DNA from: Rhodococcus sp. IEGM 1409
GTDB lineage: Bacteria > Actinomycetota > Actinomycetes > Mycobacteriales > Mycobacteriaceae
NCBI RefSeq assembly: GCF_030056735.1
Contig: NZ_JASHKN010000012.1
Location: 1 to 64,000, forward strand
Length of the DNA: 64,000 nt
Reading direction: 5' to 3'
Shown in pieces: positions 43,465 to 51,807 of the stretch. The notes beneath the pieces were generated by a model. It made no database searches and was not told where the DNA came from. It was given only the letters and a program-made list of their open reading frames with translations. Position 1 is the stretch's first letter; every line of letters begins with the position of its first letter. A program made the translations under genes and the position numbers.

Positions 43465-44127
43465 TCAGCGAGATACGGCGATCACGTTGTTTCGGTACGC
43501 CCAGATGACGATCTGCACACGGGTTCGCACCTGCAGCTTCTTGCAGATGTTGCTGATGTGCGACTTCACCGTGCTCTGCTCGAGGCTGAGGGAATCTGCG
43601 ATGTCGTTGTTTCCCAAGCCTTGTGCCAACAGTTCCACCACATCCATTTCACGCGCACTGAGACCGTGATCCGATCCGGAGCGCGCTGAGGACATCGGTG
43701 CCGGCTTGCGCCTCGCGAACTCCACGATCAGTCGCGACGTCAATCTCGGTGACAGCACCGAGCCACCCTCGGCCACGGTCAACACTGCCGACGAGAGCTC
43801 TTCGGGATCGGCGTCTTTGAGCAAAAACCCCGCGGCGCCGCTGTCGAGCGCCTCGAAAACGTACTCGTCGAGATCGAACGTGGTGATCACGATGACGCGG
43901 GTCGCCGGAAACTCGGCAAGAACCTCCCTGGTCGCAGTCAACCCGTCGCCGTGCGGCATGCGGATATCCATCAGTACGACATCCGGACGCAGTGCACGCA
44001 CCTGCTCGTACGCCTCGACTCCCGTCTTGGCATGCCCGACGACGCGAATCTCGGGATGTCCGGAGAGAAACAGCTCGAACCCCTGCCGTACCACCTGCTG
44101 GTCGTCCGCAATAAGGACATCGATCAT
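43465..44127 (-). CDS. NarL/LuxR-family response regulator
   Basis: Regulator of 220 residues: receiver domain with phospho-Asp in DVVLMDIRMPHGDG, Lys in FLLKDADPEE, and a C-terminal LuxR helix-turn-helix (LSAREMDVVELLAQGLGNNDIADSLSLEQSTVKSHISNICKKLQVRTR). ATG at 44127 gives the normal N-terminus MIDVLIADDQ and overlaps the kinase stop. Partner is the kinase encoded upstream. Target genes unknown; possibly the flanking siderophore or phosphatase genes. Confidence 0.93.
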   Translation of the reverse strand: MIDVLIADDQQVVRQGFELFLSGHPEIRVVGHAKTGVEAYEQVRALRPDVVLMDIRMPHGDGLTATREVLAEFPATRVIVITTFDLDEYVFEALDSGAAGFLLKDADPEELSSAVLTVAEGGSVLSPRLTSRLIVEFARRKPAPMSSARSGSDHGLSAREMDVVELLAQGLGNNDIADSLSLEQSTVKSHISNICKKLQVRTRVQIVIWAYRNNVIAVSR

Positions 44128-45437
44128 GCGTTGATCCTCCCGTTCACCGGCACCAGTGCCTGCACAGCCCACTCACCTTCCGAATTCGGTCCGGCGTCCA
44201 GTTGACCACCCATGAGCGTCGCGCGTTCGCGCATTCCCACAATTCCGAGGTTTTGCCCGTCGGAGGCCGGGCGAGAATTTCCGAGAGTATTGATCACCCG
44301 CACCCTCACCGCGCCGGCTTCTCGGCTCAGGCACACCTTCGACTCACTGCCCGGCGCATGGCGAAGGACGTTCGACAACGCTTCCTGCACGATGCGGTAG
44401 CAGGTCAACTGAACTCCGCTGTCCAGGTCGTCGAAGCGGCCGACTTTCTCCAACGAGATCGACGAGATGGTGCGCCTGCAGTCATCCACCAACTCGTCGA
44501 TGTCGGAAACCATGGGTGTCGGGAAATCGGGGTCTTCCTCACCCAGGCGAAGGATCCCCACGATCTGCCGCAAGCTGTTGAGGGCTCGCTGACCCTGCTC
44601 GATGACGCCACCCAGCAGGGCTTGTGCCTGTTCGGGATTACTCGAGAAGAACTTGTCGGCGGCACGAGCCTGGATGATCATGCCGGTCATGTGGTGAGCC
44701 GCGACGTCGTGCAACTCACGTGCCATGTCCTGCCGTTCGGCGACAACGGCATTCGCGATCTTGCGTTCGCGGTCCCGGTGCAGATCCGCTACTGCCTGAC
44801 TGTTCTCCACTGCTTGCTTTCGCAGACGCGCGACGATCTTTCCCATGGCTCCGACGACCAGAAAACTCGTGACGGTGTTTGCCGCCGGCTCGAGGAACAG
44901 ATGGGGCAAATCCCCCACCTGAACCTCGGCGACCGTCAGCCCGTCCCGTTCGGTGGTGTACATCGCCATGATCACGTCCATCGCCATTCCGAGGACCAGC
45001 AGTCCGACCAGGCGCATGCCTGTCACCCGGATGCACACTGCCATGATCGCGAACCAGAAAAGCGGCGTGGCCCCGAGCGACCGACTGCCGAGGAAGAGCA
45101 TCAACCCGCCGGATCCTGCCAACGTCAGAAGGTAGTACGCGATCGGGTACCGACGGCGCGCACACGCCACAACAGTCAACACCGTCAGGAAACCCATGAT
45201 GCCGACAACGGTTGCCGGATCGCTCAGTACTCGATTGCTCGCCTCGGATTCCGACTTGAGACTGGCGAGGCCGAACACCCAGGGCACGCTCAACAGACCG
45301 ACGATCACGGCCGCAGTAGCCGGGTTGCTCAGGCTGAAACGTCCCCAGCCTCGCGATGCCAGGGCTTGCCCCGGGGCATTCTGACCAGCCGAGTCGAACA
45401 TCCACTCCCCATTCCGCATCCGATGATTGACGTTCAT
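44124..45437 (-). CDS. Sensor histidine kinase of the NarL-partner type (HisKA_3)
   Basis: Membrane kinase of about 437 residues. Five or six helices occupy the first 180 residues without a sizeable external domain, so it may sense a membrane signal. The dimerisation segment AERQDMARELHDVAAHHMTGMIIQARAA holds the phospho-His and is of the HisKA_3 kind; the ATPase has YRIVQEALSNVLRHAPGS and a short GLRER-like end (LGIVGMRERATLMGG). Start uncertain: 45437 is used, but GTG at 45464 or ATG at 45401 are possible. Overlaps the regulator gene by 4 bases. Confidence 0.85.
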   Translation of the reverse strand: MNVNHRMRNGEWMFDSAGQNAPGQALASRGWGRFSLSNPATAAVIVGLLSVPWVFGLASLKSESEASNRVLSDPATVVGIMGFLTVLTVVACARRRYPIAYYLLTLAGSGGLMLFLGSRSLGATPLFWFAIMAVCIRVTGMRLVGLLVLGMAMDVIMAMYTTERDGLTVAEVQVGDLPHLFLEPAANTVTSFLVVGAMGKIVARLRKQAVENSQAVADLHRDRERKIANAVVAERQDMARELHDVAAHHMTGMIIQARAADKFFSSNPEQAQALLGGVIEQGQRALNSLRQIVGILRLGEEDPDFPTPMVSDIDELVDDCRRTISSISLEKVGRFDDLDSGVQLTCYRIVQEALSNVLRHAPGSESKVCLSREAGAVRVRVINTLGNSRPASDGQNLGIVGMRERATLMGGQLDAGPNSEGEWAVQALVPVNGRINA

Positions 45438-45548
45438 GGTGGCATGCCCGCACCACTTGGTCACACATTCGACGAACGTGAAGGGAATGTTCGATTCTCG
45501 GTTACTACCAAAGGACTAGTTCGGAGTGGAAGCACTAGTACTTACGGA

Positions 45549-46550
45549 TCAGCTGAACTGCTCGACCAACCGGTTCACCATATTGGTTGCGCTGTAGTAG
45601 TCGAGACGGAAGGTATCGAGCCCCACGGCATAGACATGGTGATCACGAATCGCCGGATGCTGAGCCAACAGGGGAAGTCCCTCGACCGCTTTCACCGCGC
45701 CGTCGTCGGCGCTGACCAAGATCAGGGTGTTGCCCGCGATTCCGTCGTAGAGATTCTCGGCCGAGACCTGGATGATGTCCTTACGCTTACCCATCGATTC
45801 ACTGCTCTTCGCGGACTCGGGAATGTCGGCGATCGTGAAACCCATCGCCGTGAGCAACTTCGCCTGCCCGGACTCGTGCGTCCAGATGTTGGCACCGCTG
45901 CCGTCCTCGTAGTAGACCAGCGCAGTGGTCGGCTGCGGGGGAAGTGTGATCTTGGCCTTGGCCGCCTCTACTGCGCTGTCGAACTTCGCGACCGTGGCCG
46001 CTGCGTTGTCTTCGAGACCTGTCGCTTCACCCAGCACAGCGGCCACTTCCTGCCAACTGCTTCCGCCGTAGTCCACCACGATCGTCGGAGCGATAGCCGT
46101 GAACTGTTCGTACAGATCGACGACGGAGTCACCTCCTGTCGCCGAGACGACGATCAGGTCCGGGTTCTGAGCCAGAACGGATTCCGCGTTCGCGCCACCC
46201 ATCGGCAACACGGCAAGTCCGCGTTCTTTTGCTATGTCGCCCCACTGTGTGAACAACCCCTGCGCATCCGACACGTCGGTGTTCGGCCCCGTCGATGCGG
46301 TTGCCACCACCGGTGCGTCGATCGACAACAGCGTGCCCGTCAGCGTCACACTGGTCGAGACGATCCTCTCCGGCTTCGGCGCTATCTCCACCGGCCCCTT
46401 CGGCGTTTCCACCGTGCGAGGCCAATTACCCTGCGATGCAGCCGAATCAGCATCGGAATCGGAATCGGCATCCGCAGAACTACACCCAGCAAGAGTGAAC
46501 CCTGCTACCAAGACTGCGGAGAGCACCTTCAGGGTGCGCGATTTTTTCAT
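45549..46550 (-). CDS. Iron-siderophore ABC transporter substrate-binding lipoprotein
   Basis: Lipoprotein of 333 residues, FepB-like, of the kind binding catecholate siderophores such as enterobactin. Signal with lipobox FTLAGC. Seen: RIVSTSVTLTGTLLSIDAPVVA, ESVLAQNPDLIVVSATGGDSV, YEQFTAIAPTIVVDYGG and the C-terminal FRLDYYSATNMVNRLVEQF. ATG at 46550 fits the signal peptide. Divergent from an enterochelin-esterase-like gene over an IdeR box, a pairing that speaks for uptake followed by hydrolysis of an enterobactin-like siderophore. No permease adjoins. Confidence 0.92.
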   Translation of the reverse strand: MKKSRTLKVLSAVLVAGFTLAGCSSADADSDSDADSAASQGNWPRTVETPKGPVEIAPKPERIVSTSVTLTGTLLSIDAPVVATASTGPNTDVSDAQGLFTQWGDIAKERGLAVLPMGGANAESVLAQNPDLIVVSATGGDSVVDLYEQFTAIAPTIVVDYGGSSWQEVAAVLGEATGLEDNAAATVAKFDSAVEAAKAKITLPPQPTTALVYYEDGSGANIWTHESGQAKLLTAMGFTIADIPESAKSSESMGKRKDIIQVSAENLYDGIAGNTLILVSADDGAVKAVEGLPLLAQHPAIRDHHVYAVGLDTFRLDYYSATNMVNRLVEQFS

Positions 46551-46598
46551 TGTGACGCCCACTGGCGGATCACTCCTCGAATTCAAAAGCCCATCAAA

Positions 46599-46617
46599 TT
46601 AGGTTAGGCTGTGCTCA
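46599..46617. promoter_or_regulatory. IdeR/DtxR iron box overlapping the esterase start
   Basis: TTAGGTTAGGCTGTGCTCA: the first 12 bases match the IdeR consensus exactly, 15 of 19 in all. Its last base is the A of the esterase ATG at 46617, so an operator and start codon touch. Confidence 0.65.
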
Positions 46618-47852
46618 TGCTAACTCAGGCGGTGACTGAACTGTCCGCTACCCTCGCGGCCTCGCCCGACATCGAGACGTCCTGGAATCGGATAGTGCAA
46701 CAAGGCGCGCCGATCGTCGAAAGTGTTGATACACAGACTGTTCGAGTTACCTTCCTCTGGCGTCAGCCCGAGGAGACGGAAGTCGAGCGCGTCTATCTGG
46801 ATGCAAATTCGCTGACCGACCATCACGCGGAACAACTCAGCGTCATGCAGCGAATCGGCGACAGTCGGGTGTGGTTTTACACCGCCGAAGTCTCGAACAC
46901 CTGGCGTAGTAGTTACAGCATCATCCCGGTACCGAAGTCGGTAGTCGACGAATTCGACTACCCGGGAGCAGGCAAGGAAGACACGACCCGTCGCACCCGA
47001 TGGTTGGGGTTGCTCGAGCACCGAATTGCAGACCCACTCAATCCGCACTCCGCGGGCGTGGACACCAGACGCTCCGTCGCCGAGATGCCCTCGGCGCCGG
47101 TACAGTTCGGCTGGGATGCTCCGGTTTTCAGGAAATCCGTACAGCTCACCTGGAACAGCTCGACTTTGGGCGTCGAACGGCCGGTATGGATCTACGAGAC
47201 CGTCGACGACGGATTGACACCTCTCGAAGAACGTCCACTCGTGATACTTCTCGACGGGCGCCACTGGGCCGAGGTCATGCCCGCGGGTGCCGCCTTCGAT
47301 CGTGCGGTCCAGACCGGCAAACTGAAATCCTGCGTTCTACTGGCCATCGATTCCGTTGACAACCAACGCCGTTCGCAGGAATTGCCGTGCAACCGCGAAT
47401 ACTGGAGTGCAGTCGTCCACGAACTGCTTCCGCAAGTACGCGCCGTCGCACCCTTCTCGTCCGATCGAACGCGAACCGTGGTCTCGGGGCAGAGCTTCGG
47501 CGGACTGGCCTCGATGTTCGCAGCACTCGAGTTTCCCGAACACTTCGCGCTGGTCGCCAGCGGGTCCGGTTCATTCTGGTGGCCAACCGGTTTGAAGCGC
47601 GGCGAGGACGGTCCGCCGGGTGGAGACATAGCCGCACGCATCGAGCGCGACGGCGCACCGGACGGTTTACGCGTTGTCCTCGAAGTAGGTGAGCACGAGT
47701 CCGACATGGTCGGGCACAGCGCAGCCGTCGCGCAGGCGTTGGAGGCCGCCGGAGCGCAAGTGTCGTATCGGATCTTCGACGGCGGCCACGACTGGTTGTG
47801 CTGGCGCAGTGCCCTTCTGGACTCCGTTGTCGAACTGATCGGCAGTCCGTGA
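46617..47852 (+). CDS. Enterochelin esterase-like hydrolase (Fes/IroE type)
   Basis: Esterase of 411 residues that probably opens imported ferric catecholate-serine siderophores to release iron. It has an N-terminal immunoglobulin-like domain (VRVTFLWRQP ... YSIIPVP) and a C-terminal alpha/beta hydrolase with Ser in VVSGQSFGGLAS, the line LVILLDGRHWAE-like opening (VILLDGRHWAEVMP), and His in GGHDWLCWR. These are the marks of E. coli Fes. ATG at 46617 is preferred over GTG at 46611. As the IdeR box covers the start, the transcript may be leaderless or nearly so. Confidence 0.9.
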   Translation: MLTQAVTELSATLAASPDIETSWNRIVQQGAPIVESVDTQTVRVTFLWRQPEETEVERVYLDANSLTDHHAEQLSVMQRIGDSRVWFYTAEVSNTWRSSYSIIPVPKSVVDEFDYPGAGKEDTTRRTRWLGLLEHRIADPLNPHSAGVDTRRSVAEMPSAPVQFGWDAPVFRKSVQLTWNSSTLGVERPVWIYETVDDGLTPLEERPLVILLDGRHWAEVMPAGAAFDRAVQTGKLKSCVLLAIDSVDNQRRSQELPCNREYWSAVVHELLPQVRAVAPFSSDRTRTVVSGQSFGGLASMFAALEFPEHFALVASGSGSFWWPTGLKRGEDGPPGGDIAARIERDGAPDGLRVVLEVGEHESDMVGHSAAVAQALEAAGAQVSYRIFDGGHDWLCWRSALLDSVVELIGSP

Positions 47853-47867
47853 ACCAGGCCGGTGCCG

Positions 47868-48281
47868 CTAGTTCAGTGCGCCGCGAATGACAGCAGCCGT
47901 GCTGTCGAGAATTGCCCGGTTGGGCGTGCGAGGTAGTGCACGCAGGCCGAAGCCGTCGCCGCGATTTCGAGGGATGACGTGCAGATGAACATGGAAGACT
48001 TCCTGTCCCGCAACAGCTCCGTCGGAGAGGTGCAGATTCACTCCGTCGATGGGGAGAGGTCCGGTACGCATCGCCGCGGCGATCTTCTGCGCGACGGCAA
48101 AGATCCTGGCACCGTCGTCGGCATCGAGCGTGGACAATCCGCTGGCGTGACGCTTGGGCACGACCAGGAGATGACCGGACGTGAACGGCCGAATATCCAT
48201 GAAGGCAAGGACATTCGCGTCGTCGTACACGACACTGGCCTCGGACTCACCGGCGATGATGGAGCAGAAGATGCAGTTCAT
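47868..48281 (-). CDS. HIT family protein (histidine triad nucleotide hydrolase)
   Basis: Protein of 137 residues with the histidine triad HVHLHVIPR near the C-terminus and the N-terminal Cys pair CIFCSIIAGE. HIT proteins of this size hydrolyse AMP-linked adducts or dinucleoside polyphosphates. The signature SGHLLVVPKRHASGL is also present. Downstream of purB on the same strand but separated by a hairpin terminator, so it probably has its own promoter. Confidence 0.92.
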   Translation of the reverse strand: MNCIFCSIIAGESEASVVYDDANVLAFMDIRPFTSGHLLVVPKRHASGLSTLDADDGARIFAVAQKIAAAMRTGPLPIDGVNLHLSDGAVAGQEVFHVHLHVIPRNRGDGFGLRALPRTPNRAILDSTAAVIRGALN

Positions 48282-48300
48282 GGTCTCCGACCCTGTGCGC

Positions 48301-48328
48301 CTTTCTGGTAGTGGTGACTACCAGAAAG
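48301..48328 (-). terminator. Hairpin terminator downstream of purB
   Basis: CTTTCTGGTAGT (48301-48312) and ACTACCAGAAAG (48317-48328) pair perfectly around GGTG. It lies 20 bases beyond the purB stop on the minus strand. Confidence 0.7.
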
Positions 48329-48347
48329 ACGCACGGGGGCGTAGCCC

Positions 48348-49769
48348 TTACAGAATCGGCGACGGCGCGTACGCCGCAGCTTCAGGGTTGGCGTCGACAA
48401 GTTTGCGGACCTCGGCGACAACGGCATCCACCTGAGCAGACGCGGCGCCGACAAAGGCTGCCTTGTCGGCCAGAGCCTCGTCGAGTGCGGCGCGGTCGAG
48501 CGGCAAACGGTCGTCGGCGGCGAGGCGATCGAGCAGATCTGGCTCCTTGCCCTCTTCACGCATCGCCAGCGCAACGGCGACGGCGTTCTCCTTGATCGCC
48601 TCGTGCGCGGTCTCGCGTCCGACGCCCGCGCGCACGGCTGCCATGAGCACACGCGTCGTGGCGAGGAACGGCAGGTACCGCGTCAGTTCCTTCTCGATGA
48701 CGGCCGGGTAGGCACCCATCTCGATCAGCACGGTCAGGAAGGTCTCGAACATGCCGTCGATCGCGAAGAACGCGTCCGGCAGCGCGACGCGGCGCACGAC
48801 GGAGCAGAAGACGTCGCCCTCGTTCCACTGTGCACCCGCGAGCTCGGCTGCCATGGAGCCGTATCCGCGCAGGATCACCTGAAGTCCGTTGACGCGCTCG
48901 CACGAGCGGGTGTTCATCTTGTGCGGCATCGCCGAGCTGCCGACCTGGCCGGGCTGGAAGCCTTCGGTGACCAGTTCGTGGCCGGCCATCAGGCGGATCG
49001 TGTGCGCGAACGACGACGGGCCCGCACCGACCTGGACGAGCGCGGAGATGACGTCGTGGTCGAGGGATCGCGGGTACACCTGGCCGACGCTGGTGAGTAC
49101 GTGCGCGAACCCGAGGTGCTCGGCAACCTTGGTTTCGAGCTGCTCGAGCTTGGCCGCATCGCCGTCGAGCAGATCGAGCATGTCCTGTGCTGTGCCCATC
49201 GGGCCCTTGATCCCGCGCAGCGGGTAGCGGTCGATCAGCTGGCGCAGACGCGTCAGCGCGACCAACAGTTCATCGGCGGCGGAAGCGAAACGCTTACCCA
49301 AGGTGGTGGCCTGAGCTGCGACGTTATGTGAGCGGCCGGCCATCACGATGGACGAGTACTCGGCAGCGCGCTCACCCAGACGGGCGGCGACGGCGATGCC
49401 GTGGTCGTAGACGTGTTCGAGTGAACGCACGATCTGCAGCTGCTCGACGTTCTCGGTGAGGTCGCGGCTGGTCATGCCCTTGTGGACCTGCTCGTGACCG
49501 GCGAGTGCATTGAATTCCTCGATGCGTGCCTTCACGTCGTGGCGGGTCACCCGCTCGCGGTCCGCGATGGACGCCAGGTCGACGTTGTCGATGACGCGCT
49601 CGTAGTCGTCGATGGCGTCTGCCGGAATGTCGATGCCCAGCTCTGCCTGCGCGCGCAACACCGCCACCCACAGTTGACGCTCGAGCACGATCTTGTACTC
49701 GGGAGACCACAGAGCAACAAGCTCAGGGCTGGCGTATCGGTTGGCAAGGACATTCGGGATGCGGCTCAC
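48348..49769 (-). CDS. purB: Adenylosuccinate lyase
   Basis: Lyase of 473 residues acting twice in purine synthesis (SAICAR to AICAR and adenylosuccinate to AMP). Key stretches: ALRAQAELGIDIP, HDVKARIEEFNALAGHEQVHKGMTSRDLTEN with the catalytic His, MAGRSHNVAAQATTLGKRFASAADELL, and the signature GSSAMPHKMNTRSCERV. Length matches the actinobacterial form. The catalytic loop SSAMPHKMN follows the usual GSSxMPxKxN consensus. Confidence 0.97.
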   Translation of the reverse strand: MSRIPNVLANRYASPELVALWSPEYKIVLERQLWVAVLRAQAELGIDIPADAIDDYERVIDNVDLASIADRERVTRHDVKARIEEFNALAGHEQVHKGMTSRDLTENVEQLQIVRSLEHVYDHGIAVAARLGERAAEYSSIVMAGRSHNVAAQATTLGKRFASAADELLVALTRLRQLIDRYPLRGIKGPMGTAQDMLDLLDGDAAKLEQLETKVAEHLGFAHVLTSVGQVYPRSLDHDVISALVQVGAGPSSFAHTIRLMAGHELVTEGFQPGQVGSSAMPHKMNTRSCERVNGLQVILRGYGSMAAELAGAQWNEGDVFCSVVRRVALPDAFFAIDGMFETFLTVLIEMGAYPAVIEKELTRYLPFLATTRVLMAAVRAGVGRETAHEAIKENAVAVALAMREEGKEPDLLDRLAADDRLPLDRAALDEALADKAAFVGAASAQVDAVVAEVRKLVDANPEAAAYAPSPIL

Positions 49770-49814
49770 GAGGCCTCAGTCTAACGGTGGCCAAGCAGTG
49801 CTGTTACCCCCGAT

Positions 49815-50423
49815 CTAGACCGGCGGCGCCATGACGTCGATCGATTCCAAGAGCATTCCTCGGGCCAACCCGCGTGGATCCGGGTCGTACTCCCCCAGAG
49901 CCGTGATCATCGCGCCGTCGACCATCGCGACAAGACGGCGCAATTGCCCCTCGGGAGCGGTTCGGCCCGAGCGTCGAAGCGCATCGGTCAACAGGTCGTC
50001 GAGCTGGGCGCGTAGGCGCAACTGCACGTCACGAAGTGCCGGATGACGGGCACACGCGACGAATCGTTCGTAGCGCGAGATCAAACGCTCGCGGCTCTCC
50101 GGACGCTTCTCTTCGTCGCCGAGCAGCAGTTCGACCAACAGTTCGACGGTTGATTCGGCGCCCCGCCGACGTTGGGTCACCGCAGCCACTCTGACGCGCA
50201 TCGCTTCCATGTCGGCATTGCCGTTGAGCTCGACGGCACACGCGATCAGATCGTCGAGCGAGTCGAAGTAGTACGTCGTCGAAGCCAGTGGAAGGTCGGC
50301 TCTGGTGGCCACCGCTCGGTGACGAACGGCGTCGAACCCGCCCTCCAGCAATAGTTCAGCAGCGGACGCCACCAGAGCTTGGCGACGTCGTTCGCCCTTG
50401 GGCGTAGCTGCAGAAGACACCAC
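49815..50423 (-). CDS. TetR-family transcriptional regulator
   Basis: Repressor-type regulator of 202 residues. The N-terminal helix-turn-helix is RRRQALVASAAELLLEGGFDAVRHRAVATRADLPLASTTYYFDSLDDLIACAV, a standard TetR domain. The C-terminal ligand domain is Leu/Arg-rich without a recognisable effector type. It lies 61 bases downstream of the aminotransferase on the same strand. It may control that gene and/or the divergent peptide-use operon beyond it. Confidence 0.9.
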   Translation of the reverse strand: MVSSAATPKGERRRQALVASAAELLLEGGFDAVRHRAVATRADLPLASTTYYFDSLDDLIACAVELNGNADMEAMRVRVAAVTQRRRGAESTVELLVELLLGDEEKRPESRERLISRYERFVACARHPALRDVQLRLRAQLDDLLTDALRRSGRTAPEGQLRRLVAMVDGAMITALGEYDPDPRGLARGMLLESIDVMAPPV

Positions 50424-50484
50424 GACATCGTGCCAGCAGAAGGCACCTCCGCATGGCGAAACAGCTCGAAGACCCTGCTGTTTG

Positions 50485-51645
50485 TTACCCGAGCCACTTC
50501 TCGAGGCGAATCAGCGCCTCCTGGATGTCGGCTGTCGCGCCCGCGAACGAAAGTCTGACCATCCGGTTTCCGTGGACGGTGTCGAAATCGATTCCGGGTG
50601 CCAACGCGACCCCGGTATCTGTCAGCAACCGCGCACACCAAGCGGTGGCGCCCTCGTCACCGCACAGATGTCCGATATCCGCGTAGACGTAGAACGCGCC
50701 GTCGGCAGGGGCCAACTCCGTGATGCCCAGTTTCGGCAGTCCGGTCAACAGCAGTTCACGATTGACGGCGTACCGCTGAACGTGCCCGTCCAACTCGACC
50801 TTCGCCTCCGCCGAGAACGCCTCGATCGCGGCGTACTGCGAGATCGCCGGCGGACACACCGTCATGTTCGACGCGAGTCTCTGCAGCGGACGCCGCAGGT
50901 AGGTCGGCACCAACATCCAGCCGAGCCGCCAACCGGTCATCGAGAAGTACTTGGACACCGATCCGATCACAACGGATTCGCGCGAGGTCTCCCAGGCGCT
51001 CGACGTGTGCTGATCTCCGTATCCGATGCCGTGGTAGATCTCGTCCGAGATCAGGAGGGTGCCGTGCTGCTCGCACCACGTCGCCAATGCAGCGAGCTCC
51101 TCGGGCGAGATCACCGTGCCCGTCGGATTTGCGGGGCTGGCGACGATCAGACCGGCAGGCGGCGACGGCAAAGCCTCGAGCATTTCCACCGTCGGCTGGT
51201 ACCGAGTTGCCGGCCCGCAGTCGAGTTCGACGACGTTGCAGCCCAGCGCGGCAAGGGTATTGCGGTACGCGGGATATCCGGGGCGGGCAACCACCACGGT
51301 GTCCCCCTCGTCGAACGCGGCCAGGAAGAGCAAGGTGAACGCCCCGGACGAACCGGTCGTCACCACCACGTCTTCGGCGTCGACGGCGATTCCCGAGCGC
51401 TCACTGTGGTAGCGCGCAATAGCTTCGCGCAGCGGCAGGATCCCGAAAGTCTCGGTATATCCGAGTAGTTCGGTGCCCAGGATCTCTCGCGTCGCGCGCA
51501 ACACCGGTGCGGGAGCGGGAGTCGATGGTTGACCGGCCGCCAAGGTCAACACGTCACCGTGTGTCCGCTGACGTTCGGTCGCGGCCTTCCATACATCCAT
51601 GACATGGAAGGTCTGGATATCTGATCGACGAGATTCTGAGCGCAC
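50485..51645 (-). CDS. Class I aminotransferase, mycobacterial AspB-like
   Basis: PLP enzyme of 386 residues, GTG start. N-terminal FHVMDVWKAATERQRTHGDVLTLAAGQPS and the line VVTTGSSGAFTLLFLAAFDEGD closely recall M. tuberculosis Rv3565 (AspB). ASPANPTGTVISPEE, ISDEIYHGIGY and the PLP lysine in SVSKYFSMTGWRLGWML are present. Substrate is probably aspartate or another amino acid with a keto-acid acceptor. The peptide-use operon starts divergently 163 bases away. Confidence 0.9.
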   Translation of the reverse strand: MRSESRRSDIQTFHVMDVWKAATERQRTHGDVLTLAAGQPSTPAPAPVLRATREILGTELLGYTETFGILPLREAIARYHSERSGIAVDAEDVVVTTGSSGAFTLLFLAAFDEGDTVVVARPGYPAYRNTLAALGCNVVELDCGPATRYQPTVEMLEALPSPPAGLIVASPANPTGTVISPEELAALATWCEQHGTLLISDEIYHGIGYGDQHTSSAWETSRESVVIGSVSKYFSMTGWRLGWMLVPTYLRRPLQRLASNMTVCPPAISQYAAIEAFSAEAKVELDGHVQRYAVNRELLLTGLPKLGITELAPADGAFYVYADIGHLCGDEGATAWCARLLTDTGVALAPGIDFDTVHGNRMVRLSFAGATADIQEALIRLEKWLG

Positions 51646-51807
51646 ACTCCGACGGTAGCCGAACTACACCTCCGCTAGAAACGACGACCACCCGTTGTGA
51701 CGATCCGACAGATTCAGGCGCTCAGCATGAGTCGATTCAACGAGACCTGGGCCACGTCCCTCGCGCAACATTGATCAACGACATCCTTCGATCAAAAGGT
51801 GCATCAG

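Noticed and set aside
44202..46607. Open frame of 801 codons on the plus strand
   Set aside because: It runs antisense across a histidine kinase and a lipoprotein gene that both have clear motifs; its translation is Arg/His/Asp-rich without domains. High GC leaves such frames open.
51771..51795. TTGATC ... GATCAA inverted repeat before the oligopeptide-binding gene
   Set aside because: Short arms containing GATC, likely to occur by chance; no regulator match.
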